DNA of 36,658 nucleotides. It comes from Candidatus Woesearchaeota archaeon. GTDB lineage: Archaea > Nanobdellota > Nanobdellia > Woesearchaeales > JACPIF01. Where the stretch lies: NCBI GenBank assembly GCA_016188215.1, contig JACPIF010000007.1, positions 1 to 36,658 of the forward strand. Reading direction: 5' to 3'. Position 1 is the stretch's first letter; each line of letters starts with the position of its first letter. Under the pieces are notes generated by a model. That model ran no database searches and was not told the origin of the DNA. It saw only the letters and a program-made list of their open reading frames with translations. Both the position numbers and the translations under genes were made by a program. Of the stretch, positions 1 through 8,205 are shown one piece after another.

Positions 1-942
1 CTTGACTATGACGGCAGGCCCATCTTCGGCTTCTCAAGCATTGAGTTTGTTGATATGATGATGGACATCAATAAGGATATTGAGATAATTCCTGCGCATG
101 TCTGGACGCCCTGGTTCGGCCTGTTCGGCAGCTCAACCGGATTTGATTCCGTGGAGGAGTGCTTCCAGGATCGCAGCAAACATATTCATGCATTGGAGAC
201 AGGATTAAGTTCAGACCCTTTGATGAACTGGCGCCTGTCAAGCCTGGACAAATACGCCTTGCTCAGCTTCTCAGATTCACACTCTTTTTGGCCGTGGCGC
301 ATGGGCAGGGAAGCTACTATGCTTGACATCAAGCCGACCTATAAAGAATTAATTAATGCTATAAGGACCAAGGATGGCTTGCTGGGAACTATTGAAGTTG
401 ACCCAAACTTCGGCAAGTACCATTTCACAGGCCACCGGGACTGCAATATCTCTGTTGATCCGGCGCAATCAAAAAAATTCAGAGAAATTTGTCCTAAATG
501 CAGCAGGAAGATGACAGTAGGTGTTTTAGAGCGAGTTGAGCAGCTTGCGGACCGGCCGGAAGGATTTGTACCAAAAGATGCAAAACCCTATCATGCCCTG
601 ATTCCGTTATCCGAGCTAATTGCCACAGTACTGAAAAAACCAGTTGCTTCCAGACAGGTATGGCAGGAATTCTATAATTTGGTAAGCGCAGGAAGGACAG
701 AGCTTGATATTTTGCTTGAAACACCGTATGACGAGCTTCATGCCTTAGTCTCAGGCAAGCTGCTGGCGGATTTCATCATGAGGAACCGTGAAGGAAAGAT
801 AAAGATAAGGCCTGGGTACGACGGTGTCTATGGAATCCCTCTTCTGGATGAGAAAGAGGAGGAACTATACGTCAAGGAAGCCCAGCTTGCAATTGCTAAG
901 CTCAGGGCAAAGCAGACTGGATTGCAGGAGTTTATTTCTTGA
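1..942 (+). CDS. Endonuclease Q, PHP-type DNA repair nuclease (5' end outside window)
   Basis: The reading frame is open from base 1, so this is the C-terminal 313 residues of a longer gene. The sequence matches my knowledge of the archaeal endonuclease Q family (the old TIGR00375 group), which cuts DNA 5' of deaminated bases such as uracil and hypoxanthine. Family hallmarks seen are IPAHVWTPWF, an ETGLSSDP stretch, a SDSHS metal-binding segment of the PHP domain, and a zinc-finger-like region with CxxC (ICPKCSRK) and an upstream HRDC. A helix-rich C-terminal tail follows, as in the family. The ATG at 55 is an internal methionine because homologous sequence continues upstream of it. It acts in cytoplasmic DNA repair. 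Confidence 0.9.
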   Translation, partial: LDYDGRPIFGFSSIEFVDMMMDINKDIEIIPAHVWTPWFGLFGSSTGFDSVEECFQDRSKHIHALETGLSSDPLMNWRLSSLDKYALLSFSDSHSFWPWRMGREATMLDIKPTYKELINAIRTKDGLLGTIEVDPNFGKYHFTGHRDCNISVDPAQSKKFREICPKCSRKMTVGVLERVEQLADRPEGFVPKDAKPYHALIPLSELIATVLKKPVASRQVWQEFYNLVSAGRTELDILLETPYDELHALVSGKLLADFIMRNREGKIKIRPGYDGVYGIPLLDEKEEELYVKEAQLAIAKLRAKQTGLQEFIS

Positions 943-1142
943 GATGCGTCGCAGACTTTTGGCCTTAGTAAAATTGGCGCTTGCGCCATTGCTAGTTTAT
1001 TTCATATTAATTTATTTACTATATACAATTTGCAACCGCTCACTTCCAAAGAAACGCTTTAGTGTTTCTTGGCCAAGAAAATGCTTGCATTTTCTCTGGC
1101 GTTCGCGGATAAACTTTTTCACCATGGGCAGCTTGCGGCGCA
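943..1142. repeat. Intergenic cluster of three hairpins, two or more with TT loops
   Basis: No gene is supported between the converging endonuclease Q and lipoprotein genes. The stretch holds three short palindromes: GGCGC-TT-GCGCC at 976-987; a 10-bp stem with TT loop and one G-T pair at 1049-1070 (AAGAAACGCT / AGTGTTTCTT); and 1073-1099 (AGAAAATGC-TT-GCATTTTCT, extended by CCA/TGG). The third resembles the AGAAAATCC hairpins at 17446-17475 and 30490-30510. These may act as terminators for the converging genes or be copies of a dispersed palindromic element. Confidence 0.55.
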
Positions 1143-2390
1143 CTAATCTTCTTCAGGGCATTCTGTGATCCAGCAAGGCGCCCTGTTAACATTTCTCACA
1201 GTAACCTTGACATCCTGTGACACTTCATTCACGCCATCTGTTACTGTAATTTTAACATTGTAGACAGCCTGGTCTGGATTGCCGTCATCATAATCAGTCT
1301 GCCACCTGAACAGGTTCCTTTCCTGCATGAAATTCTTGTCGCTTGCCTTGTAAACAAGCTCTTTCCCTTCAGGATCAGTTGCCTTAACGAGAATCTCGGC
1401 AATCTGCCCTTCATCAACAGTTACATCCGCTATAGGCTCAAGCACAGGCATCTTGTCTTTCGGCAGCACTATTACTGTAAATGATGTTTCCGCGCTCGCA
1501 TGGGCATCGCTTGCTGTAACTTTAATCGTGTAAGTTCCCTTATCGCCTATCTTGGTCTGCCATTCGCCTGCATCGCTGACAGGGCCGAACACAGTCACTT
1601 TGATAGGATCATTATCAGGGTCTGTCGCTTTCAGACTTACCTTCACTAAATCTCCTTCAGTCACTTCCACATTGTCAATGGCCTGGAGCTGTGGAGCCCT
1701 GTTAACATTATTAATTTTCACAGTCACGTCCTGTGCTGTTGAATACATCCCATCAGATGCAGTTACTGTCACTAGGTGCGTTCCTGCATCATTATAGTTA
1801 GTCTTGTATAATTTGCTGTTCATCCAGCCGGAAATTTTGATTTCAACCTCATCATTGTTTGGGTCAATTGCCTTTGGATTGATAATGACTGTATCCCCTT
1901 CGCTGAGCGTAATATCCTCAATAGTCTCAAGTATAGGAGCCTGGTTGAATTTGTTGATCACTATCTTTAGATAGAGTGTGCTGTTGATTTTCCCATCAGA
2001 TGCAACTATCTTGGTCTTGTATTCCCCCCTGTCTCCAAGCTTAGTCAGCCATTCCCCCCTTTCGTTCAGCGGCGCATAGAAGTAATACTTGACAGGATCC
2101 CCATCAGGGTCTGCAGCTGATAACTTAGGCTTTACCATCTGCGTTTCATTTACCGTGATGACAAAGAAATCCTTGTCAGGCACGTTGCTTGGCACAACCT
2201 CAGCAGTTGCAGAAGCTGTTATCTGCGGCAGGATGTCCTGCTCAAGCTCCGGCTCAACAGGGCCTGTTGCAATCTTATCAAGCGGGATAGTAGTAAGGCC
2301 TTTCGGCTTTGCTGCCTGAGGATTGATGTTCTGGCATCCAATAAGAATAAGCAAGATAATGCCCAATGCAACTATGACTCCCTTTCTCAT
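1143..2390 (-). CDS. Surface lipoprotein with four Ig/cadherin-like repeats
   Basis: The product is 415 residues. It starts with a lipoprotein signal: a basic start (MRKG), a hydrophobic core and a lipobox LIGC, with the cysteine at residue 19. After a Pro/Thr-rich spacer come about four repeats of 75-90 residues with DPDGDP, DPNNDE, DPDNDP and DPEGKE calcium-site-like motifs, each followed by a TASDG-type strand. This is typical of cadherin-like or tandem-95 bacterial and archaeal surface repeats. ATG 2390 is preferred over the upstream in-frame codon at 2426 because it places the signal peptide at the N-terminus and has a GAGGTG site upstream. It is probably a membrane-anchored adhesion or spacer protein; the ligand is unknown. 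Confidence 0.75.
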   Translation of the reverse strand: MRKGVIVALGIILLILIGCQNINPQAAKPKGLTTIPLDKIATGPVEPELEQDILPQITASATAEVVPSNVPDKDFFVITVNETQMVKPKLSAADPDGDPVKYYFYAPLNERGEWLTKLGDRGEYKTKIVASDGKINSTLYLKIVINKFNQAPILETIEDITLSEGDTVIINPKAIDPNNDEVEIKISGWMNSKLYKTNYNDAGTHLVTVTASDGMYSTAQDVTVKINNVNRAPQLQAIDNVEVTEGDLVKVSLKATDPDNDPIKVTVFGPVSDAGEWQTKIGDKGTYTIKVTASDAHASAETSFTVIVLPKDKMPVLEPIADVTVDEGQIAEILVKATDPEGKELVYKASDKNFMQERNLFRWQTDYDDGNPDQAVYNVKITVTDGVNEVSQDVKVTVRNVNRAPCWITECPEED

Positions 2391-2462
2391 CTGCGTCCCT
2401 ACACCTCTTTCTCTGCAAAAAAGCAATCACGGTATACTTATTTATAAATTTTGCTGTGCCCT

Positions 2463-3095
2463 TCATCTTCTCAGCAGATATCCAATGCCTACCAGCGTAC
2501 CGACAGCAAGTGCTGTATTAATTACAACCTGCCTCATAAAATCAGCAAAAAACTGCCCTGGGAACAAAGTAATCAGCGTAGAATCAGCAGGAAACTCATA
2601 ATTGCCCTGTGGAAATAAAAGTGAGTGCATTTCCTGGAATGCGCTGGGAAAGTTGAACAGCGAAATGCCTAGCAAAAAAAGCAAAGCCAGCAGCAATATT
2701 CCTGTTGCCATGAAATACATGCTTAAGAATGCTCTTTTCTCCTCCTTCAACTTTACACTCTTCTGGACAAAATAGAAAACGACAAGAAGCAGCCCAGCCA
2801 GTGCATACATAGTCCATCGCAAAGCAGTAAAAATGGCCTTAACATCTGAAAGATGGCTCTTTTCTTCTTCTGTTAGCAGGTTTGTAGTAAGGTTTACTTT
2901 TCCCTTAAGAAAACTAAGGATCTCTTTAGCAATGGCATCTGCCTCTGCCTGCTTCTCGTACACTCCAAGCCTGCTGAATTCCTGCGAATAGAACAGTTTG
3001 TCATAAAGCAGTGCATTAAACAAGAAAAGCGGAATAAGGAGTGCACTGATAAGCACTAATGCTCCAAGCTTTGCGGAATGCTTCATTTGCTTCAT
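2463..3095 (-). CDS. Four-TM membrane protein, DUF1461/TIGR01906-like
   Basis: The product is 210 residues. Hydrophobic helices lie at about 9-30, 90-115, 122-147 and 189-207, with a polar loop of about 60 residues after the first. The arrangement and motifs such as LFNALLYDKLFYSQEF fit the DUF1461 integral membrane family, whose function is unknown. ATG 3095 is chosen because a TATA-like box (3119-3128 on this strand) lies about 26 bp upstream, giving a leaderless start; ATG 3086 is the alternative. The gene is divergent from the secreted Cys-rich protein at 3148, and both appear to use the same AT-rich box. Confidence 0.7.
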   Translation of the reverse strand: MKQMKHSAKLGALVLISALLIPLFLFNALLYDKLFYSQEFSRLGVYEKQAEADAIAKEILSFLKGKVNLTTNLLTEEEKSHLSDVKAIFTALRWTMYALAGLLLVVFYFVQKSVKLKEEKRAFLSMYFMATGILLLALLFLLGISLFNFPSAFQEMHSLLFPQGNYEFPADSTLITLFPGQFFADFMRQVVINTALAVGTLVGIGYLLRR

Positions 3096-3117
3096 TACCT
3101 TGAATAGAATAATAATG

Positions 3118-3128
3118 TTTAAATATAC
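3118..3128. promoter_or_regulatory. Shared bidirectional TATA box
   Basis: The sequence TTTAAATATAC sits about 25-27 bp from the ATG at 3095 on the minus strand and about 26 bp from the ATG at 3148 on the plus strand. Both genes would therefore be leaderless from one near-palindromic TBP site. No other TATA candidate lies at the right spacing for either gene. Confidence 0.55.
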
Positions 3129-3147
3129 TTTGCTTTTACACGAGCGT

Positions 3148-3720
3148 ATGAAAAAGAGTGTGCTGATATTACTGGGCTTTTTTTCCTTTCTCACTATGCT
3201 CGCGTATTCACAGCCATTCGGCCCGCCAGTCTATATAGTAAATCCGGAAACTGCAGAATGCAAGTATTACTTTGCAGGCGACCCCAAGCATTACAATCCC
3301 CGGCCTGAAGGCTTTAATTTCACCCTAGGCTACACCACTGAAACAAAGTGTGAACACTGGTATCTCTGCAGGGGCTTGAACGGCTCAAACCCTGGAATAG
3401 GATGGGCAGAGGGGACATGCGTATGTCCGCCAAACTATGAGTTCAATGAAACCTTAGGCTGCATCTCGGCAAAGCCGAAATATTGGATACTAGCTTGCCA
3501 GAATACATCCGGGATATGGGAAGAAACCATGCCTGATAATTTTAACTGCTCAACTTACTGCACAGATGGCATGTGCCGCAGAGTTAATTGCAGCTGGCAG
3601 CCAGGCTGCATCTGCCCGCAGGGAACAGCATGGAACTATGATACAGGGTGCAACGGGAGCAACGGCAGTTTCCTTGCCGCAATCAAGGCATGGTTCAGAA
3701 AACTCTTTAAAGCAAGTTGA
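3148..3720 (+). CDS. Secreted Cys-rich protein of unknown function
   Basis: The product is 190 residues. It has a signal peptide (MKKSVLILLGFFSFLTMLA), then a compact cysteine-rich domain with pairs such as CVCPP and CICPQG and at least six N-x-S/T sequons (NFT, NGS, NET, NTS, NCS), which suggests an exported, disulphide-bonded and possibly N-glycosylated protein. The last 20 residues form a basic amphipathic helix (AIKAWFRKLFK) that could lie on the membrane. ATG 3148 is chosen from the TATA spacing and the signal peptide. I do not recognise the family. Confidence 0.65.
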   Translation: MKKSVLILLGFFSFLTMLAYSQPFGPPVYIVNPETAECKYYFAGDPKHYNPRPEGFNFTLGYTTETKCEHWYLCRGLNGSNPGIGWAEGTCVCPPNYEFNETLGCISAKPKYWILACQNTSGIWEETMPDNFNCSTYCTDGMCRRVNCSWQPGCICPQGTAWNYDTGCNGSNGSFLAAIKAWFRKLFKAS

Positions 3721-3734
3721 TTCTCTTTCATCTC

Positions 3735-4139
3735 ATGAAAAAAGTATTAGTGTTCGGCACGTTTGATATCCTGCACCCGGGGCACCTGTATTTCCTGAGA
3801 GAGGCAAAAGGGCGCGGCGATACATTAGTAGCGGTTGTTGCTCTTGACGAGACAGTGAAACAGGTGAAGGGCAAGTCTCCGCAGAACAACCAGGAACAGC
3901 GCATGGAAAACCTGCTCAAGACAGGCATTGTTGACAAGGCAGTATTGGGCAATCCAGGAGACAAGCATTTAATTATTGAGCAGCTCAGGCCAGATGTAAT
4001 TTGCCTTGGTTATGACCAGAAATTTTTTACAGAGAATCTTAAGGAAAACCTTGCGCAGCGTGGAATTAACGCTGAAATAATAAGAATTGGCTCTTATTAC
4101 CCGGAAAAGTATAAAAGCTCCAAGCTGAAAAGTAGCTAA
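3735..4139 (+). CDS. ribL: FAD synthase RibL-type cytidylyl/adenylyltransferase
   Basis: The product is 134 residues. The N-terminus has the nucleotidyltransferase signature GTFDILHPGH (residues 8-17). QEQRMENL and LGYDQ follow, as in the archaeal RibL family, which transfers AMP from ATP to FMN to make FAD. The length fits the small single-domain family. A TATA-like CTTTAAAG at 3704-3711, inside the end of the previous gene, lies 26 bp before ATG 3735 and supports this start over the upstream in-frame codon at 3717. The closest alternatives are glycerol-3-phosphate or ethanolamine-phosphate cytidylyltransferases. Confidence 0.8.
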   Translation: MKKVLVFGTFDILHPGHLYFLREAKGRGDTLVAVVALDETVKQVKGKSPQNNQEQRMENLLKTGIVDKAVLGNPGDKHLIIEQLRPDVICLGYDQKFFTENLKENLAQRGINAEIIRIGSYYPEKYKSSKLKSS

Positions 4140-4153
4140 AAAAGGTGTTTTTG

Positions 4154-4972
4154 ATGAAGGTCTGGCTAAGGTACAGCATCCTTGTCATAGTCTTTTTACT
4201 GCTCATTCCATCGCTGCTCGGATTTGCTGCCCTGTCTGTTACTAAATTCAAGCTCCTGAAAGCAGGCACATATATCAACGCTCTTGAAAAAAATGATGGT
4301 TACGGGCTTATTGAGGCGCATATCACTAAAAACTACAGCTCCCTAAAACTGCCAGAGGGATATACTAAAAGCCAGATAGATAGCAGCATAACCAGCGTAT
4401 TTGATTATTTGAACGGGCAGACTGACTTGCTTGAGCTTAAGATTGATGTTCGGCCTCTAAAGCAGCAATACTTAGGCAATTCTGCGCTATTCATGCAAGA
4501 CAGCGCAGAATCAAAGCTTCTGCCGGATTATATTGACATGGCTCCTCAGTTTGATACCAGCATGATAAGCCAGGCGCGGCCTATAATTGGCATTGCACGC
4601 GCAGGTTTCTACGGCCTTGCAATTTTAAGCCTTGCACTGCTGGAAGCTGCATTCCTGCTCTGCGCAACACTGAAAGGATGGCTGCGCTTCACCGGCTCTT
4701 CATTCCTTGTTTCAGGTGCCCTCCTGCTCATGCCATTGCTTGTATTGCCAGGCATGATTGCCCGCAATCCCAAAATGGTTCAGAACGAACTTGCAGCACC
4801 CCTGCTGCTGGATGTCGCAAATGACATCGCACAATTTGCCAGAGCGATAGCCTTTACTTTCATGGGAGCAGGGGCAGTGGTCTTTGGCTTGTCTTTCTTT
4901 GCAAAGAAACAGCCTACAGTCGTTCAAAAGAGAAAGCAAAAAAAGTCTAAGCGGCGCCCCAGCCGTCATTAG
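4154..4972 (+). CDS. Four-TM membrane protein, family not recognised
   Basis: The product is 272 residues. One hydrophobic helix lies at about 6-28. A polar segment of about 120 residues follows, then three closely spaced helices at about 145-170, 178-203 and 228-250, and a strongly basic tail (KRKQKKSKRR). The topology resembles the DUF1461-like protein at 2463-3095, with an external loop between the first and second helices, but clear sequence similarity is not visible. The start is ATG 4154 because a GGTG ribosome site lies at 4144-4147 at good spacing. It is 14 bases after ribL and probably co-transcribed with it. Confidence 0.65.
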   Translation: MKVWLRYSILVIVFLLLIPSLLGFAALSVTKFKLLKAGTYINALEKNDGYGLIEAHITKNYSSLKLPEGYTKSQIDSSITSVFDYLNGQTDLLELKIDVRPLKQQYLGNSALFMQDSAESKLLPDYIDMAPQFDTSMISQARPIIGIARAGFYGLAILSLALLEAAFLLCATLKGWLRFTGSSFLVSGALLLMPLLVLPGMIARNPKMVQNELAAPLLLDVANDIAQFARAIAFTFMGAGAVVFGLSFFAKKQPTVVQKRKQKKSKRRPSRH

Positions 4973-4996
4973 CGATAGAGTTAAACAGCATGCCCC

Positions 4997-5674
4997 TCAC
5001 TCGTCAAATTCAACTTTTCCAAACAAATAAACACCCTTGTATAGCTTAACTGGCCTCCAGTTGTCTGCCACTAGGCTTGCGTCAAGCCATTCTGCAAGCT
5101 CCCCTGCATTGCCGATGGTCGCTGATAGCGCCACAATCTGCACCTTCTTGAGGATTTGCCTCAGTATTGTCAGCAGGACTTCCAGAGTTGGTCCTCTGCT
5201 CACGTCATTCAGCAGGTGGATTTCATCAACAATCACCGTTGTCACGTATGGCAGCCACGGGCAATGATGCCTTATCAGGGAATCCATTTTCTCAACCGTC
5301 ATTATAATGACGTCATAATTTTCAAGCCATGCAGAGTTTGAGTCTATATCCCCTATGCTCATCGCAACCCTGTATTTTGTATCCTTGAAGACTTCCTTAT
5401 ATTCCCTTAGTTTTTCGCTCGCCAATGCCTTAAGCGGCACTAAGTATACAATCTTGGAGCCTGGCTGCGCCTCAAGATTTTTACCGATGAGGATGGTTGC
5501 GATAGCAGTCTTTCCCGAGCCAGTAGGAGTGCAGACCAGCATGTTATTGCCTTCCAGAAGCCCTGCCTTTACTGCCTTTTCCTGCGCAGAGTTCAGCTTT
5601 GTTATATTCCTATTCTGGAAATAGCTTACGATAAGTTCAGGAACTCCTTTAGATTTGAGGTCTTTGAAGTCCAT
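4997..5674 (-). CDS. Truncated Hel308-like helicase, N-terminal RecA domain only
   Basis: The product is 225 residues; full Hel308/Ski2-type helicases are roughly 700. Motifs are in order: Q-like NSAQEKAV, Walker A TPTGSGKT (49-56), Ia VPLKALASEK, Ib TVEKMDSL, II DEIH (150-153) and III SAT (184-186), ending just after the WRPVKL linker. The second RecA domain, winged helix and ratchet domain are absent: past the stop, the opposite strand encodes the unrelated membrane protein. It has its own promoter (TTTTTAAAC at about 5696-5705, 26 bp from ATG). It could bind ATP but not act as a normal helicase. It is a remnant, a split-gene half, or a specialised single-domain protein. Confidence 0.75.
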   Translation of the reverse strand: MDFKDLKSKGVPELIVSYFQNRNITKLNSAQEKAVKAGLLEGNNMLVCTPTGSGKTAIATILIGKNLEAQPGSKIVYLVPLKALASEKLREYKEVFKDTKYRVAMSIGDIDSNSAWLENYDVIIMTVEKMDSLIRHHCPWLPYVTTVIVDEIHLLNDVSRGPTLEVLLTILRQILKKVQIVALSATIGNAGELAEWLDASLVADNWRPVKLYKGVYLFGKVEFDE

Positions 5675-5767
5675 TGGGTAAAGAGGAACACCACAGTTTA
5701 AAAAAGTTTACATAGATCGCAGCGTGAGACAGCAATCTTTAAATACTGACTTCCAGAGAAAAATCCC

Positions 5768-6706
5768 ATGATAGAGCTCCGCAAAGACTATGTCCTTGAC
5801 CGCTGGGTCATCATATCTGAAGGAAGGAAGGACCGCCCAAAAGAATTCAAGAAAGAAGTTGCTGCAAAGCAAGAAGGAGTGTGCTATTTCTGCCAGGGAA
5901 ATGAGAAGCTGACGCCGCCTGAGATAGGTCGCGTTGCAAATAATGGGAAGTGGAAGATCCGCTGGTTTGCAAATAAGTTCCCTTTTGTAGCAATACAGAA
6001 AAGCCCTGCAATAAAGAAAAATGGTTTCTATGAATCAGGGGAAGCATATGGGTACCATGAAATCGTCGTTGAGACTCCTGAGCATGCAAAGCAATTCTGG
6101 GACAATACAGCGCAGGAAATGGCAGCCATCCTTAACGTTGTCGCTAACAGGATCAGAGAATTATCCGCAAAGAGTGGCATAAAGCATGTTGCCGTGTTCA
6201 AGAACCACGGCCCGGATGGAGGCACTTCTATTGTCCATTCCCATCTGCAGGTTGTTGCCTACAATAAAATCCCTGAACTAGTGAAAGAAGAGGCAGCCAA
6301 ATCATTGCAGGGCAAACGATGCCTTTATTGTGCAATTGTCAGGCAGGAAGCAAAGAGCAGGAGGTTTATAGCGGAAAACAAGTCGTTTGTCGCGTTTGCC
6401 CCATTTGCATCGCGGTTTAATTACGAGGCATGGCTATTTCCAAAGAAGCATTATACCAGCATCACCGAGCTTTCACCCTCTGCCATTGCAGACCTCGCAT
6501 TAATGCTCAAGAAACTCCTTGGCAAGCTTTCAAGTTTTAATCCTTCATATAATTTCTATTTCCATAACACGCCAAAAGGCAAGAAACTTCATTTCCATGT
6601 GGAAATAACTCCCAGAATAGCCACCTGGGGCGGCTTTGAGATGCAGACTGGTGAAATAGTTAATTCAGTCAGTCCAGAAGAGGCTGCTAAGTTCTATAGA
6701 GGCTGA
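5768..6706 (+). CDS. galT: Galactose-1-phosphate uridylyltransferase
   Basis: The product is 312 residues. It has the GalT layout: LRKDYVLDRWVIIS at the start, zinc-type CYFC (39-42), HGPDGGTS before the catalytic HSHLQ (157-161; the second His carries the UMP intermediate), a second CLYC pair (185-188), and the C-terminal half with HNTPKG and HFHVEITPR. The enzyme exchanges UMP between UDP-sugar and galactose-1-phosphate in the Leloir pathway; some archaeal members act on other sugar-1-phosphates. A TATA box CTTTAAATAC (5737-5746) lies 26 bp before the ATG, so the transcript is probably leaderless. Confidence 0.9.
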   Translation: MIELRKDYVLDRWVIISEGRKDRPKEFKKEVAAKQEGVCYFCQGNEKLTPPEIGRVANNGKWKIRWFANKFPFVAIQKSPAIKKNGFYESGEAYGYHEIVVETPEHAKQFWDNTAQEMAAILNVVANRIRELSAKSGIKHVAVFKNHGPDGGTSIVHSHLQVVAYNKIPELVKEEAAKSLQGKRCLYCAIVRQEAKSRRFIAENKSFVAFAPFASRFNYEAWLFPKKHYTSITELSPSAIADLALMLKKLLGKLSSFNPSYNFYFHNTPKGKKLHFHVEITPRIATWGGFEMQTGEIVNSVSPEEAAKFYRG

Positions 6707-6762
6707 TTGGCAAATTGACAGATTGGCACAAGCTTTTAAAAGCATTCTTCATTAGCAATCAC

Positions 6763-7215
6763 ATGGGACAGGACACTTCCTTGGATACTCTTGATGCAAT
6801 GCTGGAAGAGATTGGCCTGCACAAGATAGAAGAGGTAAATGCCTTTAGGGGCGGGGTCTACACGCTCATGGATACAACGTACCAGGTAACAGTCATGGTA
6901 CAGGGCAGATTATCAGAAGATAAAGGCCCGCTTGTAAAGGTTGGCTTTGACTTCAGAATTAATGGCGGATCAAGATTTGGCGGCAGTTTATTGGCTCTTA
7001 AAGAGATTTCCACATTAGTTAAGGCACGGGTTGTCCAATTTGAGAGTACATTAGGCAATGCCCCCATAGGAAGCACTCCTTATAATGCAAGAAGCTCCGG
7101 CATTCGTCTGGACTATCCTTTGGATGCAACTGAAGAGGTTGTTGTTGCAGATTTGCTTGCTGTCCTAAAAAGATACGAAACTGAAATCAGAAACCCAGAT
7201 AAGATTATGGCTTAG
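6763..7215 (+). CDS. Conserved-looking hypothetical protein, 150 residues
   Basis: ATG 6763 is preferred over the in-frame TTG at 6715. A TATA-like CTTTTAAAAG (6733-6742) lies 26 bp before it, and the TTG would start inside the promoter. The product has mixed alpha/beta character, with strands such as VYTLMDTTYQVTVMV and VGFDFRIN followed by glycine-rich and acidic segments. There is no signal peptide or membrane helix. I do not recognise the family. Its last 11 bases overlap the end of the convergent coiled-coil gene. Confidence 0.6.
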   Translation: MGQDTSLDTLDAMLEEIGLHKIEEVNAFRGGVYTLMDTTYQVTVMVQGRLSEDKGPLVKVGFDFRINGGSRFGGSLLALKEISTLVKARVVQFESTLGNAPIGSTPYNARSSGIRLDYPLDATEEVVVADLLAVLKRYETEIRNPDKIMA

Positions 7216-7597
7216 TCCTTGCATCATCCAGCATCTTCTCAAACTCATGCCTGGTGACCATCTGCTCCGGGCTCCAGAGGTCAATCCGCCTTTTAAGAGT
7301 GTCGAGCTCCTCCTTCCTGACCACGTAATTCAATGAGGCAGCCTGCAGCTTTAATTCATAGATGACCAGGCTTAGCTTCTGCTTCATCTGCTCCAAATGC
7401 TTCTTTACCAGGGCGTATTCATTGTATATCTCAAGTGAATCTTCAGTAAGCCTTTCCTTAAGCCCGTCAACAGCAGCGCTCAGCTTCTGGTGGGCCTTTT
7501 CCGCAGCTTCAGTCTCGTTCCTGATAGATTCAATAATTCTTAGAAGTTCCTGGGTGTCTGGTCCTGCTGTATCTTTTTTCTTTGAGAAGAGCGCCAT
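7205..7597 (-). CDS. Small coiled-coil protein
   Basis: The product is 130 residues. Residues from about 15 to 105 have the heptad-like Leu/Glu/Lys pattern of a long coiled coil, with few glycines or prolines. A short Lys-rich N-terminus precedes it and a polar C-terminus follows. The ATG directly abuts the stop codon of rpoK (TAA-ATG, no gap), so translation is very likely coupled. The function is unknown; a structural or adaptor role is only a guess. Confidence 0.65.
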   Translation of the reverse strand: MALFSKKKDTAGPDTQELLRIIESIRNETEAAEKAHQKLSAAVDGLKERLTEDSLEIYNEYALVKKHLEQMKQKLSLVIYELKLQAASLNYVVRKEELDTLKRRIDLWSPEQMVTRHEFEKMLDDARTKP

Positions 7598-7897
7598 TTA
7601 ATCAGCTTGCTGCTTTTCCTCGGTTGCCTTCAGGTGCATCAACAGCTTACGTGCAAAAGCCTTGTCATCTTCAGGGATGCTTGGCATAGGTTTGTGCACC
7701 GTGATAGGTATCAGGCCTTTCTCAAATTCAAGCTTGGCAATATCAAGCGTATTGTACCGCATCTGCCTGAGCTCTTCCTCTCCGAGTCTCACTACAAATG
7801 GTGCGCCCGCGCTTATCTGCAGTGCCCTGGCACCTATAATGCGTGCTTTCTCGTATTTGGTGTAGCGGGCTGATTTGTCCTGTTTATCCTCAGTCAT
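7598..7897 (-). CDS. rpoK: DNA-directed RNA polymerase subunit K (Rpb6/omega homologue)
   Basis: The product is 99 residues. It contains the signature YTKYEKARIIGARALQIS, followed by GAPFVV and IAKLEFEKGLIPITV, which is the conserved core of archaeal RpoK and eukaryotic Rpb6. The subunit stabilises the clamp and assembly of RNA polymerase. A short charged tail follows the core. A TATA-like TTTTAAAA at about 7930-7940 on the minus strand would start transcription roughly 12 bases before the ATG. The coiled-coil gene follows without a gap in the same operon. Confidence 0.92.
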   Translation of the reverse strand: MTEDKQDKSARYTKYEKARIIGARALQISAGAPFVVRLGEEELRQMRYNTLDIAKLEFEKGLIPITVHKPMPSIPEDDKAFARKLLMHLKATEEKQQAD

Positions 7898-7956
7898 TAG
7901 AACATCTATGCCATAGGTATAATGGGCAGCTTTTAAAACTTGCGCTTTTAAGCTTT

Positions 7957-8205
7957 TTATTGCTCATCTTTATGGTATATATCCAGAAATATTACCTTTT
8001 CTTCTGCCTTGATATACGCATAGGAAAGCCTGTACGGCTTTATGTATAGTTCACGGGTATCCTTCCTGTCAAATTGCATGGGTTTGCCTATCTCTGGATT
8101 ATGTACGATTTTTGCCATCTGCTTCCTGATTTTTTCCTTTAAGAGAGCATCCCTTATTTTTTGAAACAGCTTAAGAAAATGAGGATGATACTGAACTATT
8201 ACCAT
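7957..8205 (-). CDS. RelE/ParE-superfamily toxin
   Basis: The product is 82 residues, the usual size for the family. It shows the typical helical N-terminus (YHPHFLKLFQKIRDALLKEKI), a central NPEIGKP, then the beta strands RELYIKPYRLSYAYI and KVIFLDIYHKDE, with basic residues that in RelE proteins contact ribosome-bound mRNA. It overlaps the upstream AbrB-type gene by 7 bases, the normal coupled antitoxin-toxin order. It probably cleaves mRNA or otherwise blocks translation when free of its antitoxin. Confidence 0.8.
   Translation of the reverse strand: MVIVQYHPHFLKLFQKIRDALLKEKIRKQMAKIVHNPEIGKPMQFDRKDTRELYIKPYRLSYAYIKAEEKVIFLDIYHKDEQ

Noticed and set aside
6715-6762. TTG start at 6715 for the 150-residue hypothetical
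   Set aside because: The TTG-proximal codons overlap a TATA box positioned for ATG 6763.
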